Shown: positions 16,463-25,255 of the stretch, piece by piece
Layout of the letters: every line of letters starts with the position of its first letter
Position numbering within the stretch: position 1 is the first letter of the stretch
NCBI RefSeq assembly: GCF_028682475.1
Contig: NZ_JANHLE010000040.1
Location: 1-38,777 of the forward strand
Origin: Pseudomonas putida
Lineage (GTDB): Bacteria; Pseudomonadota; Gammaproteobacteria; Pseudomonadales; Pseudomonadaceae
Direction of reading: 5' to 3'
DNA: 38,777 bases
The notes under the pieces: model-generated
The model's input: only the letters and a program-made list of their open reading frames with translations
Told to the model about the DNA's origin: nothing
Database searches by the model: none
Position numbers and translations under genes: made by a program

Positions 16463-19400
16463 GGCAGGTCCTGCACCGCAGTATCAGGCCGCGGGCGCAT
16501 GCGTCGCGCCAGTCGATCGAAGTACAGGTAGATGACCGGTGTGGTGAACAGCGTCAGCACCTGGCTGACCAGCAGCCCGCCGACCATTACCAGGCCCAGC
16601 GGCTGGCGCAGCTCGGCGCCGGAACCGGTGGCGAGCATCAGCGGGATGGCGCCGAACAGGGCCGCCAGGGTGGTCATCAGGATCGGCCGGAAGCGCAGCA
16701 GCGCCGCTTGATAGATCGCCGCTTCCGGGGCCATACCCTGGTTGCGCTCGGCCTCGAGGGCAAAGTCGATCATCATGATCGCGTTTTTCTTGACGATACC
16801 GATCAGCAGAATAATACCGATAATGGCGATCATGCCCAGGTCGTTGCCGGACAGGATCAGCGCCAGCAAGGCGCCCACCGCCGCCGACGGCAGGGTCGAG
16901 AGAATGGTGACCGGGTGGATGTAGCTCTCGTAGAGCACGCCAAGCACGATGTACATGGTCACCACCGCCGCCAGAATCAGCAGCAAGGTGCTCGACAGCG
17001 AGTTCTGGAAGGCTTCGGCCGCGCCCTGGAAGCGGGTCTGCACACCGACCGGCATGCCGATCTCCTGCTGCACCTGCTCGATGGCCTTGACCGCTTCACC
17101 GAGGGACACGCCTTCGGCCAGGTTGAACGACATCATCACCGCCGGGAACTGACCGATATGGGCAATTGCCAGCTGCGCCTGACGCTGTTCGATGCGCGCC
17201 AGGCTCGACAGCCGCACCTGGCCGCCGTCGGTGGCTTTCACATGGATCTGTTCAAGCACCTGCGGCCCCAGGGTGGAAGCGGCTTCGGCCTGCAGCACCA
17301 CGCGGTACTGGCTGGCCTGGGTGTAAATGGTCGAGATCTGCCGCTGGCCGAAGGCGTCGTACAGGGCGTTGGTAATGTCGGCGACGTTGATGCCCAGGCG
17401 GCTGGCGGCATCCCGGTCGATCACCAGGAACACCTGCAGGCCCTTGTCCTGCAGGTCGCTGGCAACATCGGTGAGTTCCGCGCGCTGCTGCAGGGCATCA
17501 ACCAGCTTGCCGCTCCACAGCGCCAGCAGCTCGGCGTCCGGCGACGACAGGCTGAACTGGTACTGGGTACGGCTGACCCGGTCTTCGATGCTCAGGTCTT
17601 GTACCGGCTGCATGAACAGACGGATGCCGACCAGCTTGTCGACCTGCGGCTGCAGCCGGGCGATCACCTGCGCGGCGGTCAGGTCGCGCTCGCTGTGGGG
17701 CTTGAGGTTGATCAACAAACGTCCACTGTTGAGCGTGGCGTTGTCACCGTCGACGCCAATGTAGGACGACAGACTCTGTACCGCCGGATCCTGGAGGATC
17801 ACCGCACTGAGCTTTTGCTGGCGTTCGCTCATGGCCGCAAAAGACACCGACTGCGGCGCTTCGGAAATACCCTGGATCACCCCGGTGTCCTGCGCCGGGA
17901 AGAAGCCCTTGGGCACCACCAGGTACAGCAGCACGGTCAGCGCCAGGGTTGCCACCGCGACCAGCAGGGTCAGCGGCTGGCGCTTGAGCACCCACTGCAG
18001 GCCACGGCCATACCAGGCGATCATCCAGTCGATCCAGGCACCGCTGGCGCGGTAGAAACGCCCCTGCTCCTGCTCGGTGGGCTCACGCTTGAGCAGGCGC
18101 GCGCACATCATCGGCGTCAAGGTCAGCGACACCACCAGGGAGATCAGGATCGCCACTGCCAGGGTGATGGCGAATTCACGGAACAGACGACCGACCACAT
18201 CGGCCATGAACAGCAGCGGAATCAACACTGCGATCAGCGAGAAGGTCAGCGAGATTAGCGTGAAGCCAATCTGCCGGGCGCCCTTGAGCGCCGCCTGCAT
18301 GGGGGTTTCGCCCTCTTCGATGTGCCGGGAAATGTTCTCCAGCATAACGATCGCATCGTCGACCACAAAACCGGTCGCGATGGTCAGCGCCATCAGGGTC
18401 AGGTTGTTGATCGAGAACCCGGCCAGGTGCATCACCGCAAAGGTGCCGATCAGCGACAGCGGCACGGCCACCGACGGAATGATCGTCGCGCTGAAGCGGC
18501 GCAGGAACACGAAGGTCACCATCACCACCAGGGCGATGGCCAGCAGCAGTTCGTGCTGAACATCCTTGACCGAGGCACGGATGGTCTGGGTGCGGTCGGT
18601 GAGCACGGCGACATCAAGGCCGGCCGGCAGGTTGTCGGTAATTGACGGCAGCAGGGTCTTGATCCGGTCGACCACCTCGATAACGTTTGCGCCCGGCTGG
18701 CGCTGGATGTTCAGCAATACTGCCTGGTTCTGGTTGGCCCAGGCCGCCAGGCGCTCGTTCTCGGCGCCGTCGACAATCTCGGCGACATCCTTCAGGCGCA
18801 GCGGCGCACCGTTGTTGTAGGCCAGGATCAGGTTGGCGTATTCCTCGGGAGAACGCAGCTGGTCGTTGGCGTCGAGCATCGACACCCGGGTCGGGCCGTC
18901 GAAGTTGCCCTTGGGCTGGTTGACGTTGGAGGCGCCGATCAGGGTGCGCACATCCGCAAGGTTCAGTCCGGCAGACGCCAGGGCATCGGGGTTGACCTTG
19001 ATCCGCACGGCCTGGCGCTGGCCACCGGCAATACTGACCATGCCAACGCCGCTGATCTGCGCGATCTTCTGCGCCACGCGGGTGTCGACCAGGTCGTTGA
19101 GCTTGGGCAGCGGCATGGTTTTCGAGGAGATCGCCAGGGTCAGCACCGGGGTGTCGGCCGGGTTGACCTTGTTGTACACCGGCGGTGCCGGCAGGTCGCT
19201 GGGCAGCAGGTTGCTGGCGGCGTTGATCGCCGCCTGGACCTGCTGCTCGGCGACGTCCATGTTCATGTCCAGGCTGAAGCGCAAGGTCAGCACCGAGGCG
19301 CCGCCTGAGCTGGTCGAGGCCATCTGGGTCAGGCCCGGCATCTGCCCGAACTGACGCTCCAGCGGCGCAGTGACCGCGCTGGTCATTACTTGCGGGCTGG

Positions 19401-19560
19401 CGCCCGGGTACAGGGTCATGACCCGGATGGTCGGGTAATCGACCTGCGGCAGCGCCGCCACAGGCAGCAAGGTGTAAGCAATCAGGCCAGCCAGCACAAT
19501 CGCCAGCATGCTCAGGGTGGTCGCCACCGGGCGCAGGATGAACAGCCGCGAGAGGTTCAT
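16459..19560 (-). CDS. muxB: RND efflux transporter MuxB (MdtB-like)
   Basis: This 1033-residue RND transporter is the first of the two pump subunits. The N-terminus MNLSRLFILRPVATTLSMLA, the proton-relay GFVVDDAIVMLENISRH, the GARQIGFTLISLTFSLIAVL signature and the C-terminal GIVKKNAIMMIDFALEAE are all present and in frame. It shares family motifs with MuxC but is clearly divergent. The gene overlaps muxA by 4 bp (ATGA) and muxC by 4 bp, so all four genes read as one translationally coupled message. The order adaptor-pump-pump-channel is that of muxABC-opmB. Confidence 0.9.
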   Translation of the reverse strand: MNLSRLFILRPVATTLSMLAIVLAGLIAYTLLPVAALPQVDYPTIRVMTLYPGASPQVMTSAVTAPLERQFGQMPGLTQMASTSSGGASVLTLRFSLDMNMDVAEQQVQAAINAASNLLPSDLPAPPVYNKVNPADTPVLTLAISSKTMPLPKLNDLVDTRVAQKIAQISGVGMVSIAGGQRQAVRIKVNPDALASAGLNLADVRTLIGASNVNQPKGNFDGPTRVSMLDANDQLRSPEEYANLILAYNNGAPLRLKDVAEIVDGAENERLAAWANQNQAVLLNIQRQPGANVIEVVDRIKTLLPSITDNLPAGLDVAVLTDRTQTIRASVKDVQHELLLAIALVVMVTFVFLRRFSATIIPSVAVPLSLIGTFAVMHLAGFSINNLTLMALTIATGFVVDDAIVMLENISRHIEEGETPMQAALKGARQIGFTLISLTFSLIAVLIPLLFMADVVGRLFREFAITLAVAILISLVVSLTLTPMMCARLLKREPTEQEQGRFYRASGAWIDWMIAWYGRGLQWVLKRQPLTLLVAVATLALTVLLYLVVPKGFFPAQDTGVIQGISEAPQSVSFAAMSERQQKLSAVILQDPAVQSLSSYIGVDGDNATLNSGRLLINLKPHSERDLTAAQVIARLQPQVDKLVGIRLFMQPVQDLSIEDRVSRTQYQFSLSSPDAELLALWSGKLVDALQQRAELTDVASDLQDKGLQVFLVIDRDAASRLGINVADITNALYDAFGQRQISTIYTQASQYRVVLQAEAASTLGPQVLEQIHVKATDGGQVRLSSLARIEQRQAQLAIAHIGQFPAVMMSFNLAEGVSLGEAVKAIEQVQQEIGMPVGVQTRFQGAAEAFQNSLSSTLLLILAAVVTMYIVLGVLYESYIHPVTILSTLPSAAVGALLALILSGNDLGMIAIIGIILLIGIVKKNAIMMIDFALEAERNQGMAPEAAIYQAALLRFRPILMTTLAALFGAIPLMLATGSGAELRQPLGLVMVGGLLVSQVLTLFTTPVIYLYFDRLARRMRPRPDTAVQDLP

Positions 19561-20840
19561 GCGCCGGCCTTGTCCTTACGGTCCGCGGCCGCGGAAGCAT
19601 CGTTGTTGTCCTGACCCTGCAGGTGCTGGCCGGGGGTCTGCGGGACTTGCGAGCTGTCGTTGACCACCTCCACTTCGCTGCCATCGCGCAAGCGGTCGGT
19701 ACCTTCGAGCACCACCCGCTCGCCCTTGGCCAGGCCTGCGGTGACCACGGTGTGGTCGCCGTCGCTGGCGCCGAGGGTGAGTTTACGGATGCGCACCTTG
19801 GTGTCGCCTTCCATGACATAGACAAAGGAGCCGTCAGTGCCGAACTGGATGGCGGCCGAAGGCGCCAGCACCACGTTGGTCAAGGTGTCGGCCAGCAGAC
19901 GCACGTTGACGAACTGGTTGGGGAACAGTGCTTCGTCCTGGTTCTCGAAGAACGCCTTGAACTTCAGGGTGCCGGTGGTGGTGTCGATCTGGTTGTCGAG
20001 GCTGCGCAGCACGCCGACGGCCTGCTGCTTGAGGTCGCCGCGGTCCCAGGCTTCGACCGGCAGTTTGGCGCCGCTGCGGTAGCGGGCCAGCACGGTGCTC
20101 AGCTCCGACTCGGGCAAGGTAAAGGCCACGGTGATCGGCTGGGTCTGGGTAATCACCACCAGCGCCGTGGTGTCGTTGGCCGCCACCAGGTTGCCGACGT
20201 CGAGCTGACGCAGGCCCAGGCGACCGCTGATCGGGGCGCGGATACGGGTGAAGTCCAGGTTCAATTTGGCATCGCCGACCGCCGCCTGGTTGGTCTTGAT
20301 GGTGCCCTGAAACTGGCCGACCAGCGCCACCTGCGTGTCGAGGGTCTGCTTGGCGATACTGTCTTCGGCGTACAGGCCTTTATAGCGCTCCAGATCGATC
20401 TGGGCGTTTTTCAGTTGGGCCTGGTTCTGTGCCAGGGTGCCTTCGGCCTGCTGCAGGGCGATCTGGTAGCTGCGCGGGTCGATCTCGGCGAGCAGGTCGC
20501 CGGCCTTGACCTTCTGCCCTTCCTGGAAGTTGACCTTGACCAGTTCGCCGCCTACCCGGCTGCGGACGTTGACGGTATTGGTCGCAGTCACCGTGCCCAG
20601 GGCCTTGAGGTAGACCGGGAAATTGCCGACGGTGGCCGGCTCGACCCGCACCGGCACCGGTCCGGCAAAGGCCCCGAAGCCTGGCCGCCCGCCCTTGCCA
20701 CCGGGTGCGCCGGCAGCCTTGTGCGGCGCTGGAGACGGCCACAGCCACCAGCACAGGCCGGCAACCAGCAGCAGGATCAGCAGGCCGACAAGCCAGCGAC
20801 GAGGGGAACGGGAACGAGAAAGCATCGGTTGATCGACCAT
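19557..20840 (-). CDS. muxA: RND periplasmic adaptor MuxA (MdtA-like)
   Basis: This 427-residue membrane fusion protein links the RND pump to OpmB. After a short basic N-terminus there is one hydrophobic segment (WLVGLLILLLVAGLCWWLWP, about residues 15-34) acting as anchor or signal. The lipoyl/barrel-sandwich half GTVTATNTVNVRSRVGGELV, the coiled-coil hairpin (AEGTLAQNQAQLKNAQIDLERY), the returning lipoyl half (RAPISGRLGLRQLDVGNLV) and a C-terminal membrane-proximal domain follow. I prefer ATG 20840 (MVDQP), though none of the nearby starts (20825, 20840, or TTG 20900) has a clear ribosome binding site. It is first in the operon; no regulator gene is adjacent. The Asp/Asn-rich C-terminus is probably disordered. 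Confidence 0.88.
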   Translation of the reverse strand: MVDQPMLSRSRSPRRWLVGLLILLLVAGLCWWLWPSPAPHKAAGAPGGKGGRPGFGAFAGPVPVRVEPATVGNFPVYLKALGTVTATNTVNVRSRVGGELVKVNFQEGQKVKAGDLLAEIDPRSYQIALQQAEGTLAQNQAQLKNAQIDLERYKGLYAEDSIAKQTLDTQVALVGQFQGTIKTNQAAVGDAKLNLDFTRIRAPISGRLGLRQLDVGNLVAANDTTALVVITQTQPITVAFTLPESELSTVLARYRSGAKLPVEAWDRGDLKQQAVGVLRSLDNQIDTTTGTLKFKAFFENQDEALFPNQFVNVRLLADTLTNVVLAPSAAIQFGTDGSFVYVMEGDTKVRIRKLTLGASDGDHTVVTAGLAKGERVVLEGTDRLRDGSEVEVVNDSSQVPQTPGQHLQGQDNNDASAAADRKDKAGA

Positions 20841-20962
20841 TGGACTGGAAAGAATTCTTTTGAGGAGGCTGAACGATAAGCACTGCAGCGGGATAAGCAA
20901 AGCGCCTTTACCGGCAATTTACCTTGAGCTTACGTTGCTAAGGCAATGAACTGTAAATGAAA

Positions 20963-20987
20963 ACGGCCTGGACGATGTCCAGGCCGT
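20963..20987 (-). terminator. Hairpin terminator downstream of tpx
   Basis: This is a perfect 11-bp stem, ACGGCCTGGAC-GAT-GTCCAGGCCGT. Read on the minus strand it follows tpx and is followed by TTTCATTT, a weak U tract. It would separate tpx transcription from the mux operon. Confidence 0.6.
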
Positions 20988-21004
20988 AACAATTGCTAAC
21001 ACCT

Positions 21005-21074
21005 GTAGGAGCGGGCTTGCCCCGCGATTGCGAGCTGTCAGTGACATCGAATCGCGGGGCAAGCCCGCTCCCAC
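21005..21074. repeat. REP pair (inverted)
   Basis: Two inverted copies of the REP core (GGAGCGGGCTTGCCCCGCGAT and its reverse complement) are separated by about 20 bp. They lie just after the tpx stop, on its 3' side, as REP pairs usually do. Confidence 0.85.
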
Positions 21075-21087
21075 CGCTGCAATCAGA

Positions 21088-21588
21088 TTACTTCAAGACA
21101 GCCAGAGCAGCCTCATAGTTCGGCTCGTCGGCGATTTCGCCAACCAGTTCGCTGTGCAGCACGTTGTCATTTTCATCCAGCACCACCACCGCGCGGGCGG
21201 TCAGACCGGCCAGCGGGCCGTCGGCGATGGCAACGCCGTAGTTCTCGATGAACTCGCGGCCACGCAGGGTCGACAGGTTCTGGACGTTTTCCAGGCCTTC
21301 AGCGCCACAGAAGCGCGCTTGCGCGAACGGCAGGTCAGCAGAAATGCACAGCACCACGGTGTTGTTCAGTTCGTTGGCCTTCTTGTTGAAGGTGCGCACC
21401 GAGGTAGCGCAGGTCGGGGTATCGACGCTCGGGAAGATGTTCAGCACTTTGCGTTTGCCGGCCAGGCTGGCCAGGGTCACGTCAGCCAGGCCTGCACCAA
21501 CCAGGGAAAACGCTGGCGCTTTCGAGCCGACCTTCGGCAGTTCGCCGTTGACCTGAACAGGATTGCCTTTGAGAGTCACTTGAGCCAT
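21088..21588 (-). CDS. tpx: Thiol peroxidase Tpx (atypical 2-Cys peroxiredoxin)
   Basis: This 166-residue peroxiredoxin is full length for Tpx. The peroxidatic cysteine is Cys60 in SVDTPTCATSVR and the resolving cysteine is Cys94 in ARFCGAEG, the spacing expected of Tpx. The N-terminus MAQVTLKGNPVQVNGELP is typical. It reduces hydrogen peroxide and preferably alkyl hydroperoxides in the cytoplasm (periplasm in some bacteria), using thioredoxin. No signal peptide is present here. The ATG at 21588 follows AAGGA. It is a stand-alone gene bounded by hairpins on both sides. Confidence 0.95.
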   Translation of the reverse strand: MAQVTLKGNPVQVNGELPKVGSKAPAFSLVGAGLADVTLASLAGKRKVLNIFPSVDTPTCATSVRTFNKKANELNNTVVLCISADLPFAQARFCGAEGLENVQNLSTLRGREFIENYGVAIADGPLAGLTARAVVVLDENDNVLHSELVGEIADEPNYEAALAVLK

Positions 21589-21703
21589 GAGCTGAGTCCT
21601 TATGCGGGGTGAGTGGTAAAGGACCAGAGTTAATCATGAAAGTGCCCGGGCACCTATGGGGGAGAAGCAAATTGTTGTATTGCCAGACAATTATTGTGGA
21701 CAA

Positions 21704-21747
21704 ACCGGCCACCCGAAAGCAGACAATCCTGCTTGCGGGTGGCCGGT
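21704..21747 (-). terminator. Strong hairpin downstream of the permease gene
   Basis: This is a long near-perfect stem: ACCGGCCACCCG then AAGCAG, loop ACAATC, CTGCTT then CGGGTGGCCGGT, with a single A/G bulge pair. It starts eight bases after the permease stop when read on the minus strand and is followed by a short T stretch. It probably ends permease transcription. Confidence 0.65.
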
Positions 21748-21754
21748 CAACCGG

Positions 21755-23032
21755 TCAACTGAGCAGCGAATAGACCAGCGCCGAGATCGCCACCAGGCCA
21801 ACGGCCACGACGAACACGTTGGACATCTGCCCGCTGTATTTACGCATGGCCGGGACCTTGCGGATGGCGTACATCGGCATCAGGAACAGGATCGCCGCGA
21901 TCACCGGGCCGCCGAGGGTCTCGATCATGCCGAGGATGCTCGGGTTGAGGGTGGCGACGATCCAGCAGATCACCAGCATGAAGGCGGCGGTCATGCGGTC
22001 CAGGGCCTTGGCGCCTGGACGCTTGCCGGTCTTGACGATCAAGCCCTTGAGGCCCTCGCTGGCACCGATGTAGTGGCCCAGGAACGACTTGGCGATGGCG
22101 ATGAAGGCAATCAGCGGCGCGGCAAACGCGATGGTCGGGTTGCTGAAGTGGTTGGCCAGGTACGACAGGATCGACAGGTTCTGCGCCTTGGCTTCGGCCA
22201 GTTGTGCCGGGGTCAGGGTCAGCACGCAGCTGAACACGAAGAACATCACCATCGCCACCATCAGCAGGTGGGCACGGCACAGGATCTGCCCGCTGCGCTC
22301 GTCGGCGTGCACGCCGTAACGGCGCTTCTGGTCGACGGCAAAGGCCGAGATGATCGGCGAATGGTTGAACGAGAACACCATCACCGGGATCGCCAGCCAC
22401 AGGGTGTGCAGGAAGGCCGAACCCGACGGCACTTCAGTGGCGGTGCTGAGGATACCGCCGCTCCAGTGCGGAATCAGGAACACGGCGAGGAATGCCAGGG
22501 CCACGATGAACGGATAGACCAGCAGGCTCATGACCTTGACCGTCGCCTGCTCACCGCAGCGGACAATGGCCAGCAAGCCGAGAATCAGCACGAACGACAG
22601 TGCCGCGCGCGGTGGTGGCTCGATGTGCAGCTGGTGCTCCATAAAGCTGCCGACCGTGTTGGTCAGGGCCACGCTGTAGATCAGCAGGATCGGGAAGATG
22701 GCGAAGAAATACAGCAGGGTGATCAGGGCGCCAGCCTGAATGCCGAAGTGCTCTTCGACCACGTCGGTGATGTCGGCGCCATCGCGCCCGGACAGCACAA
22801 AGCGGGTCAGACCGCGGTGGGCGTAGTAGGTCATCGGGAATGCCAGCAACGCCAGGATCAGCAAGGGCCAGAAGCCACCCAGCCCGGCATTGATTGGCAA
22901 GAACAGGGTTCCAGCGCCGATCGCCGTGCCAAACAGGCCCAGCATCCAGGTTGTATCCTGACGGGACCAGCTGCCGAGGGCGACTGGGGTCGATTCGAAG
23001 CGTTGTTCAACGCTCGGGGCCTGCTCATTCAT
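21755..23032 (-). CDS. Serine/threonine-type amino acid permease (HAAAP family, SdaC-like)
   Basis: This 425-residue permease has about 11 membrane segments. The start chosen is the ATG at 23032 (MNEQAPSVEQRF); the longer frame upstream has no family character. The first helix carries GLFGTAIGAGTLFLPINAGLGG, the signature of the hydroxy/aromatic amino acid permease family and SdaC, and IPVMVFSFNHSPIIS is a conserved mid-protein helix (about residues 230-245). By family it is a proton symporter for serine or threonine. Its position next to amaC, in the D-lysine region, hints at amino acid uptake, but the family does not normally carry basic amino acids. Confidence 0.85.
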   Translation of the reverse strand: MNEQAPSVEQRFESTPVALGSWSRQDTTWMLGLFGTAIGAGTLFLPINAGLGGFWPLLILALLAFPMTYYAHRGLTRFVLSGRDGADITDVVEEHFGIQAGALITLLYFFAIFPILLIYSVALTNTVGSFMEHQLHIEPPPRAALSFVLILGLLAIVRCGEQATVKVMSLLVYPFIVALAFLAVFLIPHWSGGILSTATEVPSGSAFLHTLWLAIPVMVFSFNHSPIISAFAVDQKRRYGVHADERSGQILCRAHLLMVAMVMFFVFSCVLTLTPAQLAEAKAQNLSILSYLANHFSNPTIAFAAPLIAFIAIAKSFLGHYIGASEGLKGLIVKTGKRPGAKALDRMTAAFMLVICWIVATLNPSILGMIETLGGPVIAAILFLMPMYAIRKVPAMRKYSGQMSNVFVVAVGLVAISALVYSLLS

Positions 23033-23189
23033 CCGGGTGCAACTCCACTCGCAAGACTGCAACAGGGCTGAGAGTGGCGAAACAGAGGCATCACCGCCCC
23101 TCAACCATACAAAGAGGGGCGCGATTGTGCGCCGATTGGTTGCACTTGCAAAGCCCCGCCCGACGGAGCGGTTGCACCTTTTACAAAAG

Positions 23190-23256
23190 CATCGCGGGGC
23201 AAGCCCGCTCCCACAGGGTGGATACCGCACCTGTGGGAGCGGGCTTGTCCCGCGAT
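23190..23256. repeat. REP pair (inverted)
   Basis: Two inverted REP units (ATCGCGGGGCAAGCCCGCTCCCAC and its complement, one C-to-T change) around a short spacer with CACAGG/CCTGTG. It lies between the 3' end of amaC and the permease start, with nothing else in that gap. Confidence 0.85.
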
Positions 23257-23265
23257 CAGGATTTC

Positions 23266-24459
23266 TTACTGAACCGCAGCAATCGCCTCAGCCACCTGCT
23301 GCAGGTTGTCCGGACGCAGCCCGGACATGCACACCCGGCCACTGTCGATCAGGTACACGCCGAACTCGTCACGTAGGCGACGCACCTGCTCGACGCTCAA
23401 ACCGGTGTAACTGAACATCCCGCGCTGGCTCAGGAAGAACTGGAAGTCCTGACCCGGCAGCAGCACCGCCAGGGCATCGACCAGCCCTTGACGCATGTCG
23501 AGAATGCGCAGACGCATCTGCTCCACTTCAGCCGCCCATTGCGCGTTGAGCACCGCATCGCCCAGCACTGCGGCCACCAGTTGCGCACCGAAGGCCGGCG
23601 GGCTGGAGTAGTTGCGGCGCACCGTGGCCTTGAGCTGGCCAAGTACACTTTGCGCGGTGTCGGCATCGTCGCAGACCACCGACAGCCCCCCTACCCGCTC
23701 GCCATACAGCGAGAAGATCTTCGAGAACGAGTTGCTCACCAGGCACGGCACACCGGCACGGGCCACTTCGCGGATGGCAAAGGCGTCTTCTACCAGACCT
23801 TCACCGAAGCCCTGATAGGCGATATCAAGGAACGGGATCAGGTTACGCGCCTTGACCACCTCGATGACCTGCTGCCATTGCGCCTGGCTCAGGTCGACAC
23901 CGGTCGGGTTGTGGCAGCACGGGTGCAGCAGCACGATGCTGTTGGCGGCCAGGCCCTGCAGGGTCGCGAGCATGCCGTCGAAGTCCAGGCCGCGGCTGTT
24001 CGGGTCGAAGTACGGGTAGGTGTTGACCTTGAAGCCTGCACCTTCAAAGATCGCCCGGTGGTTGTCCCAGGTCGGATTGCTGACCCACACCTGCGAATCG
24101 GGGAAATAGCGCTTGAGGAAGTCGGCACCGACTTTCAGCGCGCCAGAGCCACCGACAGTCTGCACGGTGGCCACACGACCGCCCTGCACGGCTGGATGGT
24201 CGTTACCGAACAGCAACGCCTGGATTGCCTGGCGATAGCTGCTCAGACCTTCCATCGGCAGGTACAGCGAGGCTTCATGCGGCTGGCCGGCCATGCGCTT
24301 TTCAGCTTCGCCAACAGCAGCCAGTTGCGGCACCACGCCTGCGGCGTCGTAATACAGACCGATACTCAGGTTGACCTTGTTGGCGCGCGGATCGGCCTTG
24401 AAGGTTTCCATCAGGGAGAGAATCGGATCGCCGGCATAGGCATCGACATGTTTGAACAC
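23266..24459 (-). CDS. amaC: Aromatic/D-lysine-associated aminotransferase (AmaC-like, AspC/TyrB family)
   Basis: This 397-residue fold type I aminotransferase starts at a GTG (24459), which follows AAGGAG nine bases upstream; the published-looking N-terminus (M/V)FKHVDAYAGDPILSL begins there. Landmarks are the HPCCHNPTGVDL loop (179-190), LDIAYQGFGEG (211-221), and the PLP lysine Lys247 in SNSFSKIFSLYGERVG, with substrate-binding Arg near 255. The family transaminates aromatic amino acids and aspartate. In P. putida KT2440 the matching gene (PP_3590 as I recall) was named amaC for a role in D-lysine catabolism next to dpkA. Here it is separated from dpkA by the four-gene cassette at 24550-26865. 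Confidence 0.8.
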   Translation of the reverse strand: MFKHVDAYAGDPILSLMETFKADPRANKVNLSIGLYYDAAGVVPQLAAVGEAEKRMAGQPHEASLYLPMEGLSSYRQAIQALLFGNDHPAVQGGRVATVQTVGGSGALKVGADFLKRYFPDSQVWVSNPTWDNHRAIFEGAGFKVNTYPYFDPNSRGLDFDGMLATLQGLAANSIVLLHPCCHNPTGVDLSQAQWQQVIEVVKARNLIPFLDIAYQGFGEGLVEDAFAIREVARAGVPCLVSNSFSKIFSLYGERVGGLSVVCDDADTAQSVLGQLKATVRRNYSSPPAFGAQLVAAVLGDAVLNAQWAAEVEQMRLRILDMRQGLVDALAVLLPGQDFQFFLSQRGMFSYTGLSVEQVRRLRDEFGVYLIDSGRVCMSGLRPDNLQQVAEAIAAVQ

Positions 24460-24549
24460 AGCGTGCAGCTCCTTGGGTCTGGGCAAATCGAGAAGGACTG
24501 TGCCGAGGATACCTGTAGCCGCGCCGAAGCAACATGACCTTTGATGCAA

Positions 24550-24831
24550 CTAATCTGTGCACCCATGCATGCCTTGGCCCTTACACGGCCAGGGCAGCCA
24601 GCCTTGAGTGAAGGCCAGGTACAGCAAGGCACAAACATTGGCGCTCGCAGTCTTGCCGAGCATATTGCGCCGGTGCGTGCGTGTGGTCTGGTCACTGATG
24701 CCCAGCGCGCGGGCAACCTGCTTGTCGCTCAGCCCCTGGGCCAGATAACCCAGCACGTGTTGTTCACGTGCAGACAGCGGCGATGCCGACCTTACCCGCC
24801 CGGCCGCAAGGTCGGGGCTGCACCCAGGCAC
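24550..24831 (-). CDS. Small LuxR-type HTH regulator (second of pair)
   Basis: This protein of about 93 residues consists nearly entirely of a LuxR/FixJ-type DNA-binding domain: PLSAREQHVLGYLAQGLSDKQVARALGISDQTTRTHRRNMLGKTASANVC (about residues 18-67; key residues Ser-x-Arg-Glu, the Gly after the first helix, and the recognition helix around QTTRTH). There is no receiver, autoinducer or PAS domain. The GTG at 24831 lies within the end of the upstream gene (40 bp overlap), which suggests translational coupling. Many regulators of this build are activators; the target could be the divergent operon at 25256. The start is provisional because the ribosome binding site is weak. Confidence 0.7.
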   Translation of the reverse strand: MPGCSPDLAAGRVRSASPLSAREQHVLGYLAQGLSDKQVARALGISDQTTRTHRRNMLGKTASANVCALLYLAFTQGWLPWPCKGQGMHGCTD

Positions 24832-25004
24832 AGATAGATGGCCACCAGCGCGCTGGCTCTACCGACCTTAAGTTTGTCGAGAAGATTCTCGCGGTGTTTA
24901 CGTGCCGTGGAAAAGGTAATGGACAACCGGTGTGCGACTTCGCGATCAGTCAATCCACGCGCAACCCACGAAAGCACTTCGGTCTCCCGGTCGCTCAATC
25001 GCAT
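24792..25004 (-). CDS. Small LuxR-type HTH regulator (first of pair)
   Basis: This 70-residue protein starts at the ATG at 25004, preceded by AGGGAG at good spacing; a longer frame upstream covers the intergenic region and looks unreal. It is almost a bare LuxR-type helix-turn-helix: LSDRETEVLSWVARGLTDREVAHRLSITFSTARKHRENLLDKLKVGRASALVAIYLCL. The canonical Ser-Asp-Arg-Glu opening and the recognition helix are intact. It pairs with the second regulator downstream, though the two recognition helices differ, so they may bind different sites or act as a heterodimer. Its promoter faces the divergent unknown operon. Confidence 0.75.
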   Translation of the reverse strand: MRLSDRETEVLSWVARGLTDREVAHRLSITFSTARKHRENLLDKLKVGRASALVAIYLCLGAAPTLRPGG

Positions 25005-25057
25005 GTTCGCTCCCTGAACGGTTCGCCACCGCACCACCGGCCCATGCCTGAAAATCA

Positions 25058-25085
25058 AGCCTAGGACCTGCCCTACCCCTGTCAA
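25058..25085 (-). promoter_or_regulatory. Candidate promoter for the LuxR-type pair
   Basis: On the minus strand there is TTGACA (25080-25085), a 16-bp spacer, and TAGGCT (25058-25063), which keeps the three most conserved -10 positions. Transcription would start near 25050, about 45 bp before the first regulator's ATG. I found no equally good promoter for the divergent gene at 25256; it may need an activator. The whole 25005-25255 gap contains no gene. Confidence 0.4.
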
Positions 25086-25255
25086 GTCGAGCCCGAGCGG
25101 CCGTTTCATACCGCATTTGCCGAATGTTGCCGGGCCCCGCACTGCGCGAGGATTTCTTCGCCGATGTTGTTCAACCCGGTGGTCGGCGGCAGGGATTGTC
25201 GCTGCGAGTCGCTGTTCGGCCCACTCGAACTCACAATGGAAAAGGAATACACCTC

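Noticed and set aside
16447..18258. A 603-codon plus-strand open frame opposite muxB (and similar ones opposite muxC, opmB, and muxA)
   Set aside because: It has the same antisense composition, with long runs rich in His, Gln, Arg and Gly and no domain; the opposite strand encodes intact RND proteins.
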